Positions 52,485-63,225 are shown, numbered from the stretch's first letter. The stretch is DNA of 64,000 nucleotides from Saccharomycopsis fibuligera x Saccharomycopsis cf. fibuligera (GCA_001936135.1 CP012816.1:1119501-1183500); one strand, 5' to 3'. Numbers and translations are program-made. Notes: generated by a model from the letters alone, not told the origin.

Positions 52485-53417
52485 ATGTCATCAGCAAAGA
52501 GGCATAACCTTGAATTTACTATAAACGAGCTTTTATTCATCGAAGCAGCGAAGGGCATAATATGGTCGATTTTCTTCCAGCGATTATTTGGCTTAGTCCA
52601 TCCAGAAACTTCCAATTTTCTCAACATCTCGTACCCGCGCTGTAACATACCTGAGCTTGATGCGTTAATCGACACAGAGTTACAAAATATCAACACACTT
52701 CTACAAAGGCCACATAATCCAGGAACTGCTCTCAGTACAGAGTCATCATATGAGTCACTTCAAACTGATGTTTCAACGCTGCGTTCATATGATAGACGCT
52801 TCAATATGTCCCATAATACCAACATTAAAACAAACACAGAAACAAATACCAACTTACCAATACCTGCGGTAAGCAATGCATTGGCTACTGTAAATGATAG
52901 AAATATCAATTCAAAGATCATCTTCGTTCAAATAAAGTTCTACAAGGATGAGAAACTACAGCTTTTCTCAAATAGTCAGACCATGTGTCAGAATCAGAAA
53001 CATCCTTATAGTGCCACCGCCGATGTGCAGACTCCTTGGAACTATATAAGAAAGCTTAGAGCCCCGATGTCGGACCCCGAGAAACAAAAAGGCCTTGAAG
53101 AATTATGTTGGGAGGTCTGGACCATTAAATTTAACATATTCAAAACCACCAAAAATCAAATTGATAACTCATATTTGGTAGAGATTGAAGAAAATTTTAG
53201 ACAGGTTCTTTTTAAAGTTTTGGAGTTCTCTACAGATACTGTCAGTAGTATTCCTCCAGTTCATTCCAATACATCATACTCACCATTTCCATTCGATATT
53301 CACACATTTTCTTATAACGATAAGAAAAAAGTGCTCAAGACACAAGAAAATAAGCACAAAAGCAGTAGTGACTGGACCTCTTTTTTTAAAAAAATAATAC
53401 AAGATCAAAGGCGCTGA
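52485..53417 (+). CDS. ATG101: Atg101-like HORMA protein (autophagy initiation), probable
   Basis: 310 residues from the ATG at 52485. The start KRHNLEFTINELLFIEAAKGIIWSIFF aligns in pattern with the beginning of the Atg101 HORMA fold (short strand, then a helix ending in a phi-phi-x-R segment, here FFQRLFG). LDALIDTELQNI follows. After an Asn/Thr/Ser-rich insert (about residues 85-140) come a strand (KIIFVQIKFYKDE), then ELCWEVWTIKFNI near residues 205-218, the best single match to the conserved CWE-x-WT-phi segment. VSSIPPVHSN...YSPFPFDIHTFSY then matches the IPPI...FPYxI end. Atg101 stabilises Atg13 in the Atg1/ULK1 complex and is missing from Saccharomyces. Identification is by motif order only. 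Confidence 0.6.
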   Translation: MSSAKRHNLEFTINELLFIEAAKGIIWSIFFQRLFGLVHPETSNFLNISYPRCNIPELDALIDTELQNINTLLQRPHNPGTALSTESSYESLQTDVSTLRSYDRRFNMSHNTNIKTNTETNTNLPIPAVSNALATVNDRNINSKIIFVQIKFYKDEKLQLFSNSQTMCQNQKHPYSATADVQTPWNYIRKLRAPMSDPEKQKGLEELCWEVWTIKFNIFKTTKNQIDNSYLVEIEENFRQVLFKVLEFSTDTVSSIPPVHSNTSYSPFPFDIHTFSYNDKKKVLKTQENKHKSSSDWTSFFKKIIQDQRR

Positions 53418-53633
53418 CGAAAGTTGCTAACATCTTCTTTGTTTTCATCTATCTTTGTACTTTAGTGCTTACTAATATTATCACAAATTTATAAAACAAC
53501 ACACTGTATATATACGTTTTTTAACAAGTAACTAAAAAGGAATGGAGAAAAACAGCACTGCAATGTTTTATCAATATATGTTTCATAATAAATAAACAGG
53601 AGAATTTAAAAGCCGCTATAAATGCAAAAATAT

Positions 53634-54789
53634 TTAAAAATTCCTTATGTGAGGTTCTTCCCCTTCCTTCTCAAAGGATGCGTCTGCATTACTAGTTAAA
53701 TGTTGCAGATAATTTTTTGAAAAACCTATAATCGATAACTCTTTAATCCTTTTGTTTACCTCAAAATGCCTATTTGTAGCTTCGTCCATTATTTCTGTGC
53801 ATTTGTCAAAATTCAATGTTTCATCCGAGATAAGGTAATCTGATTTCATCATATTGATAATTTGAAAATATTGATAGTTTACAATATTAAATGACCAATA
53901 CATGACCTCTGTTAAAGGTGTCATTAGTTGACTCATCATTTTAAAAAAGTACGGTAATTCTCTTTTAATGGTAGAATTAATCTCCTCAAAATTTTGGGAC
54001 GACTTCTCGAGTTTTGATTCTAAAGTCCTGATTTGCTCCTCAGTTTTTTCGGTTTGTTCTCTTTTGTTTTTATGTTTTTCCAAGGAACTCATATGCTTAT
54101 CAACATCCAAAAGTATAAACTCTCTTTCTTTAGCCATCTTCTTGATTTGCTTGATCATATGCAAAAGTTCCTGTACTGTTTTCACGATTTTCTCTTCCAT
54201 GAGTCTTAATTCAGCATCAATAGCTGGCGACATATCAGCTATCAATTGACAATACTTGTCGACTATTTCCCTTTTACTGCTTTCTTTTTCGAATTTTTCT
54301 CGCTCTTCGTGAGTTTGTAGTGGAATATCTGAAGGTATTTCCAAGTTTCCGTCACTAGCTTCAAAATATTTGGAATTTCCTAGCGTCGGTTGAAAAATCG
54401 TTAGAAATTGTTGCGCAAGCTGCTCATTATGATTTATCAAGGATTTATGAGCTTTGATGTTTCTGTGAGTTTCTTTTGTGAGCTTGTTTAATTTACTTTC
54501 TGCATTATGGAGCTCTGCGAAAAGCTCATCAAATTCTTCATCATTCTTGTATGTTCCTATATGTGCTTTCTTGCTAATTATCTGTGGTGCCTAAAGTTTT
54601 TCATAGAGTTAGTGATTACATATAAATAAGTACAACATTACCAAAAAAGCCTAAATCACGTACTCTTGCAACTGTTCTTTTGATATCAGACCAACTTGCC
54701 TCTGGTCGGTGAACTTCTGGTCGATGAAGTTCCGGACGGTGGATATTCTTCAAATGATCGGATGTGAATTCTTGCAATCTCGAGGTCAT
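53634..54789 (-). CDS. BAR-domain protein, Rvs161/amphiphysin-like (two exons)
   Basis: Exon 1 starts at the ATG 54789 (MTSRLQEFTSDHLKNIHRPEL, with a repeated HRPE motif, then SWSDIKRTVARVRDLGFFG). Exon 2 is 53634-54590 (318 codons plus stop), with acceptor TTTAG and a CACTAAC branch near 54608-54614. Phase demands that exon 1 end between codons, at 54637 or 54634, using a non-standard donor (GTTGTA or GTACTT); the nearer GTAATG at 54641 would put exon 2 out of frame. The protein is about 370 residues. It has long amphipathic helices (about 90-330) typical of a BAR domain that binds curved membranes in endocytosis. The ELPYFFKMMSQLMTPLTEVMYW segment recalls the amphiphysin LPxL helix. In Candida such divergent Rvs homologues are known (RVS162 type). 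Exact orthology is unsure. Confidence 0.65.
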
Positions 54790-55234
54790 TGTGCTTCTGC
54801 GTTATAAATATGCTACGTGCCAATTCAAAACAAAAGTTTTTGTAAGGGGGATCCATCCCTAGGCCGGGAGACAAACCTAACAGTATTTATATGAGGCTTG
54901 GTATCCTTTTGCTTCCGAAGTTTCCTAGAGCTGTTTTGTGGCCCGAAACTTTAAAATTCTGACACCTGCGCGAGATGCGCAAGACTACATACTGTTTTTT
55001 GTTTTTTTGTTTTTTTTTTTTTGCAAAATACCAACTCTGCAGTATTTTAACCACTGCATTCTATATGCTTGCAAAATAAAAATGTTAATCAGTGGCGTGG
55101 GATATTTAGTCAAGATAGGATTGAAGCTGACAAAAATTAACAAGTGAATTGAAAAACAAATTTTGAGGAGAATCAAAGGAGAATAATACGACAATTTGAA
55201 AATTGAAAGATGAATTGAAAAAATCATAAGATTG
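54790..55234. other. Upstream region of the BAR-domain gene
   Basis: 0.45 kb. Poly-T tract at 54991-55021. No gene seen. Confidence 0.5.
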
Positions 55235-55390
55235 GCCACAGAAGATTTAAAATCGTCATAAGTACCATCCTGACTTTGAGCACCTGCACCACGGACCCAT
55301 AAATCTGAGGAACTGGTATCAATGTCAATCTAAATATATTGCTTTATCAGCAGTACCAATTCCAATATCAGTAAGGTATAAACCACCCTT
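55235..55390 (-). pseudogene. Aspartyl protease (pepsin/SAP/yapsin family) fragment
   Basis: On the minus strand two adjoining frames together resemble the N-terminal active-site region of a fungal secreted or GPI-anchored aspartyl protease. The first is GLYLTDIGIGTADKAIYLD (about 55390 to 55331). After a one-base shift comes DIDTSSSDLWVRGAGAQ (about 55326 to 55276), continuing as SQDGTYDDFKSS. The catalytic DTG is changed to DTS, and there is a frameshift immediately before it. I see no second active-site motif, signal peptide or remainder of the gene nearby, so it is a relic, not an active enzyme. Confidence 0.65.
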
Positions 55391-56214
55391 ACGCGTTGGG
55401 AGTATTCAACGATCCATACCTAACAACACTGACGGCGCTTTGAATATATACAAAACCATATCAATATCTTTATAGAAAAATATCGTAATAATTTTCATCT
55501 TTTGCTTAGCTCCTTGGCATTTGAAGACAAATTAAGCTTGCTCAGCCAGGCTTGTTTAATTTAACAAGAGCATTTCAAACCGTTCAAGCAGCCTTAACAA
55601 TTTGATATCTTGGAACCAAAGCCTTGGTCATTATTATCGATAATAAGAAAACAAGAACTTAACTTATATATTTCGCTATATATCGCTTTTTAAGCCGTTG
55701 TGACTTTGGTAAAACTTTACGAGGAGCATAATGGTTTAAGTTCGTTATATAAGTTCGAAAAAATTAGAACCTGTGACATAGAGCAGTTGGTTGATGGACC
55801 CACTACTATTGTATATTAAAAGAAATGTTTTAGTCTTGCAGCTTTGGCCATAGATATTATGGTGAGCGATGAAGACGAATCCTGCAGTTTGGGATTCAAA
55901 GAAAAGGGAGAAAATTAAGATTGGGAAGGGAAATATCCTCAAAGAGATATACAAGAACGCAATACAAAGAGTCAGAAAAACGTGACTCCAGGACACCGCG
56001 ATGAGAAGCAAGAAATGCTCGTAAAAAAAGAGAAAATCAAAAAGCGTGTGTCATCTGTTAGCGTTTGAGATGGCATCGAATGCCATCCATAATTGACTAA
56101 AATTATTTCTCCAACAAGCTATACTAGCGACAGGTCATATACAGAAAAGCATAAGCCAGAAAAAGTTTTAAAAGAGCTAGTTATAGCATACTAAATACTC
56201 AGATAAAGAGCTTA
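55391..56214. other. Gene-free region upstream of APS3
   Basis: 0.8 kb. The part next to the protease relic (55391-55700) may hold more decayed coding sequence; + strand words around 55540-55640 translate to protein-like strings (LFNLTRAFQTVQAAL; LGTKALVIIIDNKK) interrupted by a stop. I could not assign them. The rest is AT-rich with no feature. Confidence 0.4.
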
Positions 56215-56977
56215 ATGATTCATTCAGTTTTAATATGTATGTTACCACAACAAAACATGATGATTTGCTACACTACGATTATCAAATTATCTCCGGTGAC
56301 TTCATCTCGAACCATTTACTAACATTTGCCAATTTTAGTTAACAAAGATGCTCTTCCTCGGTTGATGAAATTCTATACGCCCATTGTATGTTTTTTCCTT
56401 TCACTATGCAAATCTCTTTTAAAGCTTCACCCTTTCTATTTTCTCTTAATCCTACTGATACTGACCATCATTGAACTTATAGGACCTAAATACCCAAATA
56501 CTATTATTGCGCCAAGTCTACCAGCTAGTCTCCCAGCGACCAGACAACCAATGCTCTTTCCTAACCCCACCGCCATTATTAGAAGGAATTGATGACATCA
56601 GAGTCATTTACCGTCGTTATGCCACTTTATATTTTGTATTCATTGTAGATGAACAAGAAAGTGAGCTTGGTATAATTGATTTGATTAGAGTTTTTGTTGA
56701 ATGCTTGGACAAATGTTTCCAAAATGTTTGCGAATTAGATTTGGTATTTGGATGGCAAGTGCTTGAAACTGTGCTTGAAGAAATGGTACAAGGTGGGTTA
56801 GTCATTGACACAGATTTAGAGCAGATTGTCAAAGCCGTGGATAAAGCCAACAGTGAAATCGGTAACGAAGGGGGCTTGGGACTTTCTTCTAGTGGGTTTT
56901 CCGCAGCTAATGTATTCTCTAATGCTTTTCAGCAAATGGCAAGTAGTGGGTCTAGAAGAGTGTGGTCTGGCCGTTAA
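56215..56977 (+). CDS. APS3: AP-3 adaptor complex sigma subunit (three exons)
   Basis: Exons: 56215-56236 (22 nt), 56339-56385 (47 nt) and 56483-56977 (164 codons plus stop), total 187 residues. Intron 1 (56237-56338): GTATGT, TACTAAC at 56317-56323, TAG. Intron 2 (56386-56482): GTATGT, TACTGAC at about 56459-56465, TAG. Splicing yields MIHSVLIFNKDALPRLMKFYTPI then DLNTQILLLRQVYQLVS, the standard sigma-adaptin start. Exon 3 continues IIYRR-type RRYATLYFVFIVDEQESELGIIDLIRVFVECLD and DLVFGWQVLETVLEEMVQGG. AP-3 carries cargo such as alkaline phosphatase from Golgi to vacuole. The Asn-x-Gly-rich tail is normal. Two short first exons mean that a gene finder could easily truncate this gene. Confidence 0.95.
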
Positions 56978-57300
56978 TTTTAACTGTCTGTTGTTTTATA
57001 ATCTTTCTTTATTTTTGTGTTTTTTTTTCTTTGTCTATTAGCTTATCTTGTACTACTTTATGATTTTCATTAGTGCTCATAATATAAATTAAATTCAAGT
57101 CATTAATGCAAACGTTATGGTAAAAAACTATATACATGTTTTAAACAAATCAAAAAAAGAAAAACAAAAAAAAGCCAAATCTCACAGATAGTAGAATAAT
57201 AATAAACAAAAAACAGAGACAAAAAGTTTGTCAAAAATGACAAAATAGCACCATCTAACATAGCCAGCTAACCGGCAATAACTTCACTGCCACCACTGCT
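56978..57300. other. Convergent 3' region
   Basis: 0.32 kb between the stops of APS3 and CBP4. T-rich then A-rich tracts. No gene. Confidence 0.6.
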
Positions 57301-57747
57301 CTACTTTCCCCAACCAAACCATCCTTTATTCTTCTCTGCTAACGCTCTTTCGTTTTCTAGTCGAGCCTGTGCTTGTGCCTCATCAATCTTTCTCTTGATC
57401 TCCGCCAATTCCTTCTGTTGTTCCTCGGCAGCAGTTTCTCTTTCTCTTCTCTCTTTATCTTTCAATTGAAATGCCCGATGCTCAAGCGGAGACTGAATTG
57501 GCCCCGTCATCCAAATTGGATCATTTGATGCTGACGTTTTTTTAACAATTCGCATCAATTCCTCTTGTTCTTTACGTCTCAAGCTTTTTTCTCTTTCGTA
57601 TTGTGCTCTTACTTCAGGCGACATTCGGCTAATTAATTGTTCATCACTTGGTGTAGTATACTTATATAAAAGAACACCAAAGCCAGTGATGGCAAAACCG
57701 GTCAAGTAAACTCTTGCCCAACGCATCCAAAGAGGCCTTTCTGACAT
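57301..57747 (-). CDS. CBP4: Cytochrome b assembly factor Cbp4
   Basis: 148 residues from the ATG at 57747; the frame runs further upstream without an ATG. The start SERPLWMRWARVYLTGFAITGFGVLLYKYTTPSDEQLI is the Cbp4 signature: a short N-terminus, one membrane segment (about residues 12-29) and the YTTPxDEQLI motif. LSPEVRAQYERE-type sequence and DPIWMTGPIQSPLE follow. The rest is a charged coiled coil ending in a Trp/Gly-rich tip (KGWFGWGK). It resides in the mitochondrial inner membrane and helps assembly of the cytochrome bc1 complex. Confidence 0.95.
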   Translation of the reverse strand: MSERPLWMRWARVYLTGFAITGFGVLLYKYTTPSDEQLISRMSPEVRAQYEREKSLRRKEQEELMRIVKKTSASNDPIWMTGPIQSPLEHRAFQLKDKERRERETAAEEQQKELAEIKRKIDEAQAQARLENERALAEKNKGWFGWGK

Positions 57748-60700
57748 GTTGCTAATTCTGTTAAGTTTGTGTGAATTTTGACTAGTTGTTGTTGTTTTTG
57801 GCTTCTCCAATTTAATAGATGTCGATTTTGTATGCGAGGTAACGTAAATGATTTAATGATTCTCTACTCAATATGTATTCAATTTCGGAAAAAAACTTCT
57901 CGTGGTGATAGTGACTCCTCTTACCGCTATAGTCAATGTAATTTTCTTGTAACTTAGTCTCTCAAAGTCTCTTTCGCTTTATCTATCTCGGCTATCGGAC
58001 AGAAACTATCAAATCAATTTTTCCAAAAGATTTTCCTTGCTCCGTTAAGCGTCGCTTTCCCGCCTACCTGAAAAGTGATGATAAGGTTGCGAGCGATGGC
58101 AATTACAAAGACATAAAAGCAAAAAAAACGGCTTTAAAAAAGCGCGCTTTTGACAAATCATAGTGCTGCATTTACTCAGCCGTACCTAACAGAATGAGAA
58201 ACAGGCGGTTTGAGAAAAAACGTCAATACTATTGCTGCATTTATTCACAGTATGCTTAAATATTTTTTGCATAGGATGGCAGAAAAAGTGGAAACAAACG
58301 TTAAAGTTCGAAATATTCCCAATAATTAACGTCCTTCGTAGCAAAAAAGTCAAAGTATGGTAGAATGAAAATTTGTTGAGTGACAACAAATATATATAAA
58401 CATCACTCTTTTCAGTCTAGGGAAAATAACTTAAATTAAAGTAAGAAAAAAAAATGACTTTGAAGATTGAGAAAGAACATCAGTATTATATGGGGAAATC
58501 ATGGAACGCAACACTAAGGTAAATTTTGAACGAGAAAACCATTGAACCAACTCAGGTTTTAATAATTTGTAGAACTTCTGGTCCACGGGATTTATTTAAT
58601 TGCTACAATAATATATAAAATTACTTCTTGGACTATGAAGGTGACCAGTAACATGATGAAGAAGTCACAACCACTACAACAAAAAGCCGCATCCTGTAGA
58701 TAAAGTGATAAAAATTTCTCACGTAAAAAACACATACATATGGACTATGTAAAAAGAAAAACGAAAACACCATTCTATTACGCACTCTTTAAACGCAAAA
58801 AGTTCTTTACCTAACCAGTAGCTCCCGTATCCAATAAACAACAGCTAAACCAGCACCTAAACATTGTAGGTTACTACATAAACTCTTCAGCGGTATATCT
58901 GTTTTCAGATGGCACATCGCAAACATGCATGTATATGCGGTCCTCCCACCGGAAGTAATTTTTTTTTCTTTTAGCTCATCGAAAAAAAATGTGGAGAAGG
59001 ATACCACTCGGGTGGATACGTGGATCAACCAACTAGTAAACCTGTCTTGCATTCTTTGAAGGAGATAACACAGAATTCTGTTTAAATAACTGAGTACTGG
59101 ATTACACAATGTCACGGAGATCTGGGGGTGGTCAAAAGTGGGCTCCAAAATCAGATATGGAAACAGTTTCATTAGCGAAGAAACACAAAACAATTAGTTA
59201 TAGCATATATCTGAATGCTTCGAATCAGTGGCAGAGCTGCTCAAGGTGCTTAAGTTGGTGGGATTCTTTCTTTTCTAGCATTTCTTAAATTGTTTCATCC
59301 TACCGACCCTTTTTCCGATATTCTAATATCATAGTTTAGAATGCCTCTACAATGGTGGTGAAATCATTAAATTTGTTAGTAGTTTTGGTTTGATGCGAAT
59401 GCAGTCAAAGAGAAATTTTTGATTTGCACAAGGTGCGATCCAAGGTTTCAGTTTCATAAAATATTCAGGCTGGCTTCCGGAAGCAGCAAGTTTCTTTCCA
59501 ATATAGTTACTTTCACATTCTTTTGAGTTATTTTCAAGCCATTACCAACATGAAAAATAAACTGTTCTCTTGGAACAATATAGAAATTTCTTATTGAGCA
59601 ATTTTTTATTAAAGTGGTGCATACAAGATTTTGAAACAAGCCAAAGTTCAAGATACTCTTTATTTGCTGTAGAAATTATCTGAATGGTGCACACTACTTG
59701 CATATTTTTGTTACTGTGACTGTTAATACAGTACAACCTCTCTAAATATTAACCAGCTTCAAGAATTTTTGTCTTTCCATTTTTCTTACCATTCCCATTT
59801 TTTTTGTTTCAAAATTCGTGATGTTAATTAATATTTCATACATTAGATTTCCTTTTCTATCTTTATTTGGATCATTAAAATTGTGCCGTACCAAACTATA
59901 TCTATTTCTGTATTCGTTAAAATTGCTTCAGTAACTCTCATATGATTTCTTACTTGATTTGCAACAATGATGATATGATGAAAAAAAACCAAACGCAACC
60001 ATAAAGCTATGCTTAAATATTTTATAAATTTTCTGTAGTATAGTTTTTAGCATTTTTTCCCTCTCAAACGGAATTTTGGGAAGTTGGTTACAGTCAATTC
60101 CACAATTAACCCATATTTACGTCAAATATAGAAGTAAATGGTGAAGCTTAAGTAGTTTAGGACTTCACTTATACTTTTAGCTATGAGAGATCCTTCTGTA
60201 TCCTGTACATTGGAGAGGACACAAATTAAGCTCGTGTCAGTTCCAACAAAGTTATATCCATATTTAGGGTGAATTCAAAGTTGCTATTGTAGTATAAATA
60301 AATATAATTTTTAATTTGAATTCACACTAGCTATAAATATAAAGCGAGCTTGTATAAAGTAGTGGTAGAGTACCAATTGAAAACAATGATGCAATAAAAT
60401 TGAAAATCCACACAAAAGTATAGTCTAAGTGAAAAAAATTCATACAAGATAATAGCAAAAGACATACATATATTACCGTTATGAGTATATTATAGGACAG
60501 ATAAAAACAAAAAAAAAAAAAACAAAAAAAAGGACTTTTAACAGTTGAAAAAAAGGTATCACTATTAGTAGGGAAATCACTGCAACGAAACAGAAAAAGG
60601 GAGGAAAAAGTAAGATATAAAAAATCAAATGTATTAGATATTCAACACTAACCAAGCCAAATAAAAAAAAAAAAAATTGAGAAAATTCAAAAATGGTTAA

Positions 60701-60812
60701 AAAGCCTAAACAAAATGAGTAAACAAATTAGAAAAATTGCAAAAAGGTAAAATAAACAAACAAACAGATAAACAAAAAAAATCATAAAAACTCAGATTCA
60801 TATCAATAAAAT
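57748..60812. other. 3.1 kb gene-free region between CBP4 and ERG1
   Basis: AT-rich, with no ATG-initiated frame above about 120 codons and none protein-like. It contains a TATA-like TATATATAAA at 58391-58400 followed by a 22-codon frame at 58454, a possible DNA-transposon end at 59729-59754 and A-rich blocks at 60508-60530 and 60665-60680. No tRNA found. An unannotated RNA or decayed element is possible. Confidence 0.45.
59729..59754 (+). mobile_element. Possible pogo-like terminal inverted repeat remnant
   Basis: CAGTACAACCTCTCTAAATA, preceded by TA, resembles the terminal repeats of pogo/Lemi-type DNA transposons (CAGTA-x-AACCTCT followed by AT-rich sequence, TA target duplication). I did not find the opposite end or any transposase frame within the next kilobase, so this could be chance or a solitary relic. 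Confidence 0.2.
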
Positions 60813-62285
60813 CTATGAAACCAACTCGTTCCACATGTATGGCGTGAATACCACAATAGCAGTATACAAAGTCAAAATAGATTCATAAACTGAGATTGGG
60901 AACATGGCCAAACCGTTTTCTCTAAAATTAAAAAGAATACTGAAAAATGCCACGGAAAAGAAATGCTTGAATAACACAAATGGTTCAGGAACTAACCCAC
61001 TCAATAAACCAATAGGTTCAGGGATCTTCATCAAGTAATTATAACATCCTTTTTGCAAAATTTGCAAATATTTGGTATCAGCGCTAAATAATGAATAAAG
61101 AGCAATTGATAGTACATTGATAACAGAGCCCAAGGATTTTCTTTCGTGATGGAAACTCAACACTTGGTCTAAAACTTTCGAAGTATCGGAAAAATCCAAA
61201 ACCTTCTCTGGGGAAAGGAGCTTAGCAATTAAAGCAGCATCATTTAAACCAACAGTCATACCTCCTCCAGTTAATGGATGTCTCATGTTTAATGCGTCAC
61301 CGATAAACAATAAACCAGGAGTTTCATTTCTTTTAGCGGTCAAATAAGAGTTTGGCATGATTCTGATTCTAGAGTTTTTCAATGCATTTTTATATGAAGG
61401 TTTCACTGAATCAGGTATTATTTCGAAAACTGTTTCGTGCAAATAATTTTTCAATTTAGCATCATTCAACGTAGGCAATTTGGCAGATCTGTAAGCACAA
61501 AGGATTCTGGTTTCAACTGGAGAGATTTGGTAAATCAAAATTGGTGCTTCGTGACTAATAATAACATGACCATGATTTGGAGATGGAAGTTTAGCATTTT
61601 CCAAAGTCAAGGAAATGAAATGGGATCCAACATTTGGGGTATTATCAGCACCCATATGCTTTCTGAATTTGGAGAAAATGCCATCACAACAAACAGTCAA
61701 ATGTGCTTTGTACAAAATCCCTGATTTATTAGTTTCATTTACTCTGACACCGATAACATGGTTATTCTCATTTTTTTCTAAGCGGGTTACTGTACCTTTC
61801 AAAGCAGTGACATTAGGTTCTTTTCTAGCAATTTTTCTCATATTCATAATAAATTCACCATGTCTGAATGCGACGCCGACTTCCCTTTCATTTGAGTCAA
61901 AGTATTTTGAATCCAACGTGTTGTCAGTAGCGATTTTGGTATTAGTATTAGTGGCACAGTGAGGAACTTCGGCCAACCTATGAGTGGAAGATTTGAATGG
62001 ATAGTCTATAATCAATTTTTGGCCATGATAATGGATACTGTAACCATCAACGTGAATAGCATCAATGCCATTAACAGCTTCAATCATCCCAAGGGACTTG
62101 AGAGCTTTCAAACCTGAAGGTTGCATTAATTCGCCAACAATTCTATCTGGTTGGGTCCAATCACGTTCGATTAAAAGCACTTTTCTACCTTGACGAGCAA
62201 AAGCAGTAGCTACTGCTGGGCCAACGACACCAGCGCCAACGACAATAGCGTCATATTGGATAGTATTATCTGCTGTGAGACTCAT
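60813..62285 (-). CDS. ERG1: Squalene monooxygenase (squalene epoxidase)
   Basis: A 490-residue FAD enzyme of the ER membrane and lipid droplets that converts squalene to 2,3-oxidosqualene, the committed oxygen-dependent step of ergosterol synthesis and the target of allylamine antifungals. The FAD-binding GxGxxG is at residues ~16-22 (VVGAGVVGPAVATAFARQGRKVLLIERD). The GELMQPSGL and DAIHVDGYSI segments follow. The second FAD motif is near residue 322 (LLFIGDALNMRHPLTGGGMTVGLNDA). The C-terminal 90 residues are hydrophobic (membrane association). The length is normal. It has a 1.4 kb upstream region with sterol-regulator-like sites. Confidence 0.97.
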   Translation of the reverse strand: MSLTADNTIQYDAIVVGAGVVGPAVATAFARQGRKVLLIERDWTQPDRIVGELMQPSGLKALKSLGMIEAVNGIDAIHVDGYSIHYHGQKLIIDYPFKSSTHRLAEVPHCATNTNTKIATDNTLDSKYFDSNEREVGVAFRHGEFIMNMRKIARKEPNVTALKGTVTRLEKNENNHVIGVRVNETNKSGILYKAHLTVCCDGIFSKFRKHMGADNTPNVGSHFISLTLENAKLPSPNHGHVIISHEAPILIYQISPVETRILCAYRSAKLPTLNDAKLKNYLHETVFEIIPDSVKPSYKNALKNSRIRIMPNSYLTAKRNETPGLLFIGDALNMRHPLTGGGMTVGLNDAALIAKLLSPEKVLDFSDTSKVLDQVLSFHHERKSLGSVINVLSIALYSLFSADTKYLQILQKGCYNYLMKIPEPIGLLSGLVPEPFVLFKHFFSVAFFSILFNFRENGLAMFPISVYESILTLYTAIVVFTPYMWNELVS

Positions 62286-63003
62286 TGGAAATCGATGTAC
62301 TTCGAGGATAAATTGAAGGACAAATTCGGATGTTTCTATTTTTTGTTTTGTTTCAATACACTTAACAGATTTCCGGTTAGTGTAGTGGGATGTATTGTGC
62401 TATGCTGTAGCGTAATTAAATGGAAAATTGTTGACCAGAACTTTAAAGTGGCAGTTCGTCAATTAAACAGGAGATCCTTGAGTGATAAGCGAATGTGCTA
62501 AAAATCAAAGATTGAGGGAGCGAAATAAAAATGTTCAGTTCAGCGACTGGAAACAACGATCGTCTTGCTTGCTGTGACAACGAATGAATGAGAGTGGTTG
62601 AATACTAATGGAGTGAATGGGATAGACGTGCTTGCTTTGTAGGGATAGACGAGCAATTAGAGGCCTAAATTAGCATACAGGAATGTCTTAACAAGGCGAG
62701 AGCAAACAAAAAGAAACACTCAGACGAAAAGTAAAGTAAAATAAAGGAAACTATTTGTGTGCGCGGGTGTGTTTGCAGCTTTTTTTTGCAGAGATGAAAA
62801 CCTGAGCGAGAGGCAGTAACGTTTGCTTGTAGGAAAAGAATAAGACAAAGCGCAAAGTGAGTTAAGAAATGGAAATGAAAATGGGATGAGATGGAGAGTT
62901 TAAAGTATCACAAACAAACAAAAAGGGCGAAGGGCGGATGAATATATAGAGCAAAGTCCTGTAAGTTTTTTTCTGGTTTTTATTGTTATTTTTCATTCGC
63001 ATA

Positions 63004-63010
63004 TCGTATA
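63004..63010 (+). promoter_or_regulatory. Candidate Upc2 sterol-response element
   Basis: TCGTATA, the core bound by the zinc-cluster regulator Upc2 at ergosterol genes in Candida (broader form BDYCGTATA; here TATCGTATA). About 720 bp upstream of the ERG1 start codon. A functional role is inferred from motif and location only. Confidence 0.4.
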
Positions 63011-63216
63011 CACCGACTGGCTACAGCGCTTTTCCATTGACTGACTGGCTGAGTGAGTGTCGTGTGTTGTGCTGTCGCGGAAAAAAGAGTCGCCTGATAA
63101 ATCACATGCAAAGTTAATGGTCACGTGATATATGCATAAACCACAAAAGCTCGAAATATACTATATGCACTCCCATGCGTAACCGAATATTTTGAGGACT
63201 TCAACATCGTACGATA

Positions 63217-63225
63217 TACCGTATA
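63217..63225 (+). promoter_or_regulatory. Second candidate Upc2-type site
   Basis: TACCGTATA fits BDYCGTATA. It lies about 930 bp upstream of ERG1, 213 bp beyond the first site, and closer to the 3' end of the neighbouring gene. The same word also occurs near 24867 away from any sterol gene, so chance is possible. Confidence 0.3.

Noticed and set aside
58807-59193. 128-codon minus-strand frame in the CBP4-ERG1 gap
   Set aside because: Starts with TTG, the first ATG is eight codons in, and the translation looks random.
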